Translations under genes and position numbers: made by a program
Shown here: positions 60,938-64,000 of the stretch, piece by piece
Numbering within the stretch: position 1 is the first letter of the stretch
Layout: the number at the start of each line of letters is the position of its first letter
Notes under the pieces: generated by a model
The model's database searches: none
What the model was told of the DNA's origin: nothing
The model's input: only the letters and a program-made list of their open reading frames with translations
Assembly (NCBI GenBank): GCA_022705325.1
Contig: JAKJER010000005.1
Coordinates: forward strand, 62,001-126,000
Reading direction: 5' to 3'
DNA from: Planctomycetota bacterium
Lineage (GTDB): Bacteria > Planctomycetota > Phycisphaerae > SM23-33
DNA length: 64,000 bases

Positions 60938-62918
60938 CCGCAAGTGTTGCGACCGATGCTGGCATGACGCGCATCGCCCCTGCACGGACGTGATCGCCTG
61001 CCTGCTCGATGGACCGCTGTGTCACGAGTCGGATGATTGCGGCCGCATCCGCCGGGACGAGATCACCCGCCTGCGCCGTCAGAAGGTGGACCGGCCCGTC
61101 GTGTTCGTCGGGGCGGGCACCTGCGGGCTGGGCGCCGGGGCGGGCAAGGTGCTGGCGGCTGTCCGCCAGTACCTCCAGGTTGGCCAGATCGATGCCGACG
61201 TGGTCGAGGTGGGCTGCATCGGCCTCTGCGCCGCCGAGCCCATGCTGGACATCCAACTGCCCGGGCGGACCCGCGTGTCGTTCGGGAGTGTGCAGGCGGA
61301 CCAGGTCGAGGCGTTGCTGGGCGGCGTGCTGAGCGGTCAGGTTCCCGCCGCCCAGGTGCTGGGTCAGTTCCGCCCGGACGACGGCCAGCAGGCGTGGGAT
61401 ATGCTGCCCTACCTGGACGAGCACCCGTTCTTCGCCCCGCAGACGCGGTGGGTTCTGGCGAACTGCGGCGTGATCGACCCCTCGCGGATCGAGGAGTACA
61501 TCGCCCGGGGCGGATATCGGGCGTTCACGGCGGTCATCAGCACCCGCACGCCGGCCGAGGTGTGCCAGGCCGTCGAGCAGAGCGGGCTTCGCGGTCGCGG
61601 CGGCGGGGGGTTCGCCACGGGCACGAAGTGGAAGTATGCCCTGGCCACGCCCAGCGAGATCAAGTACCTGGTGTGCAACGCCGACGAAGGCGACCCGGGC
61701 GCGTTCATGGACCGGGCGGTCATCGAGGGCGACCCGCACCGCGTGCTCGAGGGAATGGCCATTGCCGCCTACGCCATCGGGGCGGCCAAGGCGTACGTCT
61801 ACATCCGCGCCGAGTACCCGCTGGCCATCCGGCGGCTGAAGAACGCCATCGCCCAGGCCCGCGGCTACGGGCTGCTGGGCAAGAACATCCTGGACAGCGG
61901 CTTCTCGCTGGAGGTCGTGATCAAGCAGGGGGCCGGGGCGTTCGTGTGCGGCGAGGAGACGGCGCTGATCCACAGCATCGAGGGAAAGCGGGGCATGCCG
62001 CGTCCGCGCCCGCCGTTCCCGGCTGTTCGCGGCCTGTTCGACAGGCCCACCGTGATCAATAACGTCGAGACGCTGGCCAACCTGCCCACGGTGCTGGGCG
62101 AGGGGCCCGAGAAGTTCGCCGCCCTGGGCACCGCGGGCAGCAAGGGCACCAAGGTCTTTGCCCTCTCGGGCAAGGTCGCCCGCACCGGCCTGGTGGAAGT
62201 GGCCATGGGCACGCCCCTGCGGCAGATCATCTTCGACATCGGCGGGGGAATCCCCAACGGACGGGCCTACAAGGCCGTGCAGATCGGCGGGCCGTCGGGC
62301 GGATGCATTCCCACCCAGCACCTGGACATCGAGATCGACTACGAGTCGCTCAAGACCGTCGGGGCGATGATGGGCAGCGGCGGGCTGGTCGTGATGGACG
62401 AGGACACCTGCATGGTGGACGTGGCCAAGTTCTTCATGGACTTCATCCAGCGCGAGAGCTGCGGCAAGTGCATTCCCTGTCGCGAGGGGACCCGGCGCAT
62501 GCTGGAGATCCTCCAGCGGATCACCCGCGGGCGGCGAAACGAGACCGGACTGGACGCCCTGGAGCGGTTCAAGGGCGTGATGTACCTCAACCGCCTGGCC
62601 GAGGTCATCAAGGACACCAGTCTCTGCGGACTGGGGCAGACGGCCCCCAACCCCGTGCTGAGCACGTTGCGGTGGTTCCGCGACGAGTATGAGGCGCACG
62701 TGTACGAGCGGCGCTGCCCGGCCGGGGCGTGCAAGGAGCTGATCACCTACCGCATCGACGCGGAGAAGTGCAAGGGCTGCACGCTGTGCGCCCGCAAGTG
62801 CCCGGCCCAGGCGATCCTGGGCCAGCCCAAGACGCCGCATTACATCGTGAGCGACAAGTGCATCGGCTGCGGGGCCTGCGCCGCCGCATGCCGGTTCGAC
62901 GCCGTCGTCGTCGAGTGA
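60921..62918 (+). CDS. hydB: Electron-bifurcating hydrogenase subunit HydB (NuoF-like)
   Basis: 665 residues. It begins with a Cys-rich stretch of about 40 residues (KCCDRCWHDAHRPC, then DGPLCHESDDC). A thioredoxin-like [2Fe-2S] domain follows (VGAGTCGLGAGAG, VGCIGLCAAEP), then the NuoF core with GRGGGGFATGTKW, CNADEGDPGAFMDR, GAGAFVCGEETALIHSIEG and IPCREGTRRMLEIL. Two [4Fe-4S] sites end the protein (CKGCTLCARKCPAQ, CIGCGACAAACRFD). FMN here is the site at which NADH and ferredoxin electrons are split or merged. It lies between hydC and hydA. The FMN/NADH motifs are almost those of the NuoE-NuoF fusion at 55376-57724. Confidence 0.92.
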   Translation: MAKIIDRKCCDRCWHDAHRPCTDVIACLLDGPLCHESDDCGRIRRDEITRLRRQKVDRPVVFVGAGTCGLGAGAGKVLAAVRQYLQVGQIDADVVEVGCIGLCAAEPMLDIQLPGRTRVSFGSVQADQVEALLGGVLSGQVPAAQVLGQFRPDDGQQAWDMLPYLDEHPFFAPQTRWVLANCGVIDPSRIEEYIARGGYRAFTAVISTRTPAEVCQAVEQSGLRGRGGGGFATGTKWKYALATPSEIKYLVCNADEGDPGAFMDRAVIEGDPHRVLEGMAIAAYAIGAAKAYVYIRAEYPLAIRRLKNAIAQARGYGLLGKNILDSGFSLEVVIKQGAGAFVCGEETALIHSIEGKRGMPRPRPPFPAVRGLFDRPTVINNVETLANLPTVLGEGPEKFAALGTAGSKGTKVFALSGKVARTGLVEVAMGTPLRQIIFDIGGGIPNGRAYKAVQIGGPSGGCIPTQHLDIEIDYESLKTVGAMMGSGGLVVMDEDTCMVDVAKFFMDFIQRESCGKCIPCREGTRRMLEILQRITRGRRNETGLDALERFKGVMYLNRLAEVIKDTSLCGLGQTAPNPVLSTLRWFRDEYEAHVYERRCPAGACKELITYRIDAEKCKGCTLCARKCPAQAILGQPKTPHYIVSDKCIGCGACAAACRFDAVVVE

Positions 62919-62939
62919 CCCCAAGAAGGACTGACCCCA

Positions 62940-64000
62940 GTGATTACCATCGAAGTCAACGGCAAGCGGGTGGAGGCCGAGAAAGGCGAGATGCTCCTGG
63001 CCGCCCTGCGCCGCGCCGGCATTCACGTGCCCACCCTGTGCAACCTGAGCAACCTGATGCCCAGCGGCGCCTGTCGCCTCTGCGTGGTCGAAGTCGAGGG
63101 CCAGCGAAACCTCGTCCCCAGCTGCGCGTTCCCGGTGGCCGAGGGGATGAAGGTGCAGACCCACTCCCGCCGGGCCGTCCGGGCCCGCAAGACGATCATC
63201 GAACTGCTGCTGGCCGATCACCCCGACGACTGCCTGTACTGCGTGCGGAACCGCAACTGCCAGCTCCAGTCGCTGGCGGAGGAACTGGGCGTGCGCGAGC
63301 GCCGCTACAGCGGGGCTCGCCACGACTACAAGGTCGACACCTCCAGCCCGTCGATCGTCCGCGACCCGGCCAAGTGCATCCTGTGCGGGCGGTGCGTGCG
63401 CATGTGCGAGGAGGTCCAGGGCGTCTCGGCGATCGACTTCGTCGGTCGCGGCAGCTCCACCCGCGTGGGCACGGCCTTCGAGCAGGGCCTGAACGTATCG
63501 AGCTGCATCAACTGCGGGCAGTGCATCATGGTCTGCCCCACCGGCGCCCTGCGCGAGCAGAGCTACATCAAGGAAGTGCTGGACGCCATCAACGATCCCG
63601 AGCGGATCGCCGTCGTCCAGCACGCGCCGGCGGTGTCGGTGACGCTGGCCGAGGAACTGGGGTTGCGGGGCGGGACGGACATCTGCGGACAGATGACGGC
63701 CGCCCTGCGGGCCCTGGGGTTCCAGCGGGTGTTTGACACCGCCTTCACCGCCGACCTGACCATCATGGAGGAGGGCAGCGAGCTGGCCCATCGGGTGGCC
63801 ACCGGCGGGGTCCTGCCCATGTTCACGAGTTGCTCGCCCGGGTGGATCAAGTTCGTCGAGACCTTCTATCCCGAGTGTCTCCCCAACCTGTCCACCTGCA
63901 AGAGCCCGCAGCAGATGATGGGCGCGATCATCAAGAGCTATTTCGCCCAGCGCGAGGGCGTCGATCCGTCGAAGATCTTCGTCGCGTCGATCATGCCCTG
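62940..64000 (+). CDS. hydA: [FeFe] hydrogenase catalytic subunit HydA (3' end beyond right edge)
   Basis: Starts at a GTG at 62940 (AAGAAGGA about 9 bases before). 353 residues are visible. N-terminal [2Fe-2S] domain (PTLCNLSNLMPSGACRLCVV), His/Cys-ligated [4Fe-4S] (DHPDDCLYCVRNRNCQ), two [4Fe-4S] (CILCGRCVRMC, CINCGQCIMVCPTG). The H-cluster domain starts near residue 215. Motif L1 reads TSCSPGW (residues 296-302) where TSCCPGW is usual. STCKSPQQMMGAIIK follows, and the window ends at ASIMP, just before the Cys of motif L2. With hydC and hydB it makes a trimeric bifurcating hydrogenase. No maturation gene hydE, hydF or hydG is in view. Confidence 0.9.
   Translation, partial: MITIEVNGKRVEAEKGEMLLAALRRAGIHVPTLCNLSNLMPSGACRLCVVEVEGQRNLVPSCAFPVAEGMKVQTHSRRAVRARKTIIELLLADHPDDCLYCVRNRNCQLQSLAEELGVRERRYSGARHDYKVDTSSPSIVRDPAKCILCGRCVRMCEEVQGVSAIDFVGRGSSTRVGTAFEQGLNVSSCINCGQCIMVCPTGALREQSYIKEVLDAINDPERIAVVQHAPAVSVTLAEELGLRGGTDICGQMTAALRALGFQRVFDTAFTADLTIMEEGSELAHRVATGGVLPMFTSCSPGWIKFVETFYPECLPNLSTCKSPQQMMGAIIKSYFAQREGVDPSKIFVASIMP

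Overview
The window is high-GC DNA whose gene content fits an anaerobic member of the Planctomycetota or a close PVC relative. The pointers are: several prepilin-like proteins with the FTLVELLVV leader and an H…DG tail, many exported hydrolases and Tat-exported aldo/keto reductases, PQQ-like and NHL propellers, a hydrazine-synthase-alpha-related dihaem protein, and no clear conserved gene order from better known phyla. This placement is inference from content only; no rRNA or tRNA gene was seen.

Layout. 1-10.8 kb: exported or membrane proteins (a lipoprotein cut by the left edge, two serine beta-lactamase-family hydrolases, a CocE/S15 hydrolase, a PH-domain membrane protein, a ferredoxin-tailed aldo/keto reductase, a LmbE-type deacetylase), interrupted by a TIR-membrane-WD40 gene that looks foreign. 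10.9-12.9 kb: an AT-richer patch with an FRG-domain gene and a GIY-YIG nuclease gene. 13-24.3 kb: glycoside-hydrolase-like protein, SpoIIAA-like protein, aldo/keto reductase, BadF-type ATPase, bifunctional proline dehydrogenase and the HzsA-related protein. 24.5-26.7 kb: anmK-murQ for MurNAc recycling. 26.7-44 kb: prepilin-like proteins, a PP2C regulator, a DUF89 phosphatase, a large exported GH-like protein, an HlyD plus fused ABC exporter pair, a double-thioredoxin protein and a transglutaminase-like protein. 44-49.8 kb: nth, pgeF, a zinc alcohol dehydrogenase, murI and a HEAT lipoprotein.

49.8-64 kb is the redox part and the most interesting. First comes an operon of NHL protein, small Tat-type Cys-rich protein, polyferredoxin, NapH/NosR-like membrane ferredoxin and membrane PQQ-like propeller. 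The last four genes overlap by 1-4 bases. Next is a two-gene module: a NuoE-NuoF fusion and a [2Fe-2S]/FAD/NuoG-like protein whose FAD domain lacks the usual NAD(P)H-binding insert. Last is rex-hydC-hydB-hydA, a trimeric electron-bifurcating [FeFe] hydrogenase cut by the right edge. A near-consensus promoter there overlaps a perfect Rex operator, so hydrogen metabolism is probably controlled by the NADH/NAD+ ratio.

Non-coding structure includes a 168-bp MITE-like element, two further inverted-repeat elements of about 210 bp, a 21-bp tandem repeat, and intrinsic terminators that share one stem sequence. No CRISPR array, tRNA, rRNA or complete insertion sequence was found.
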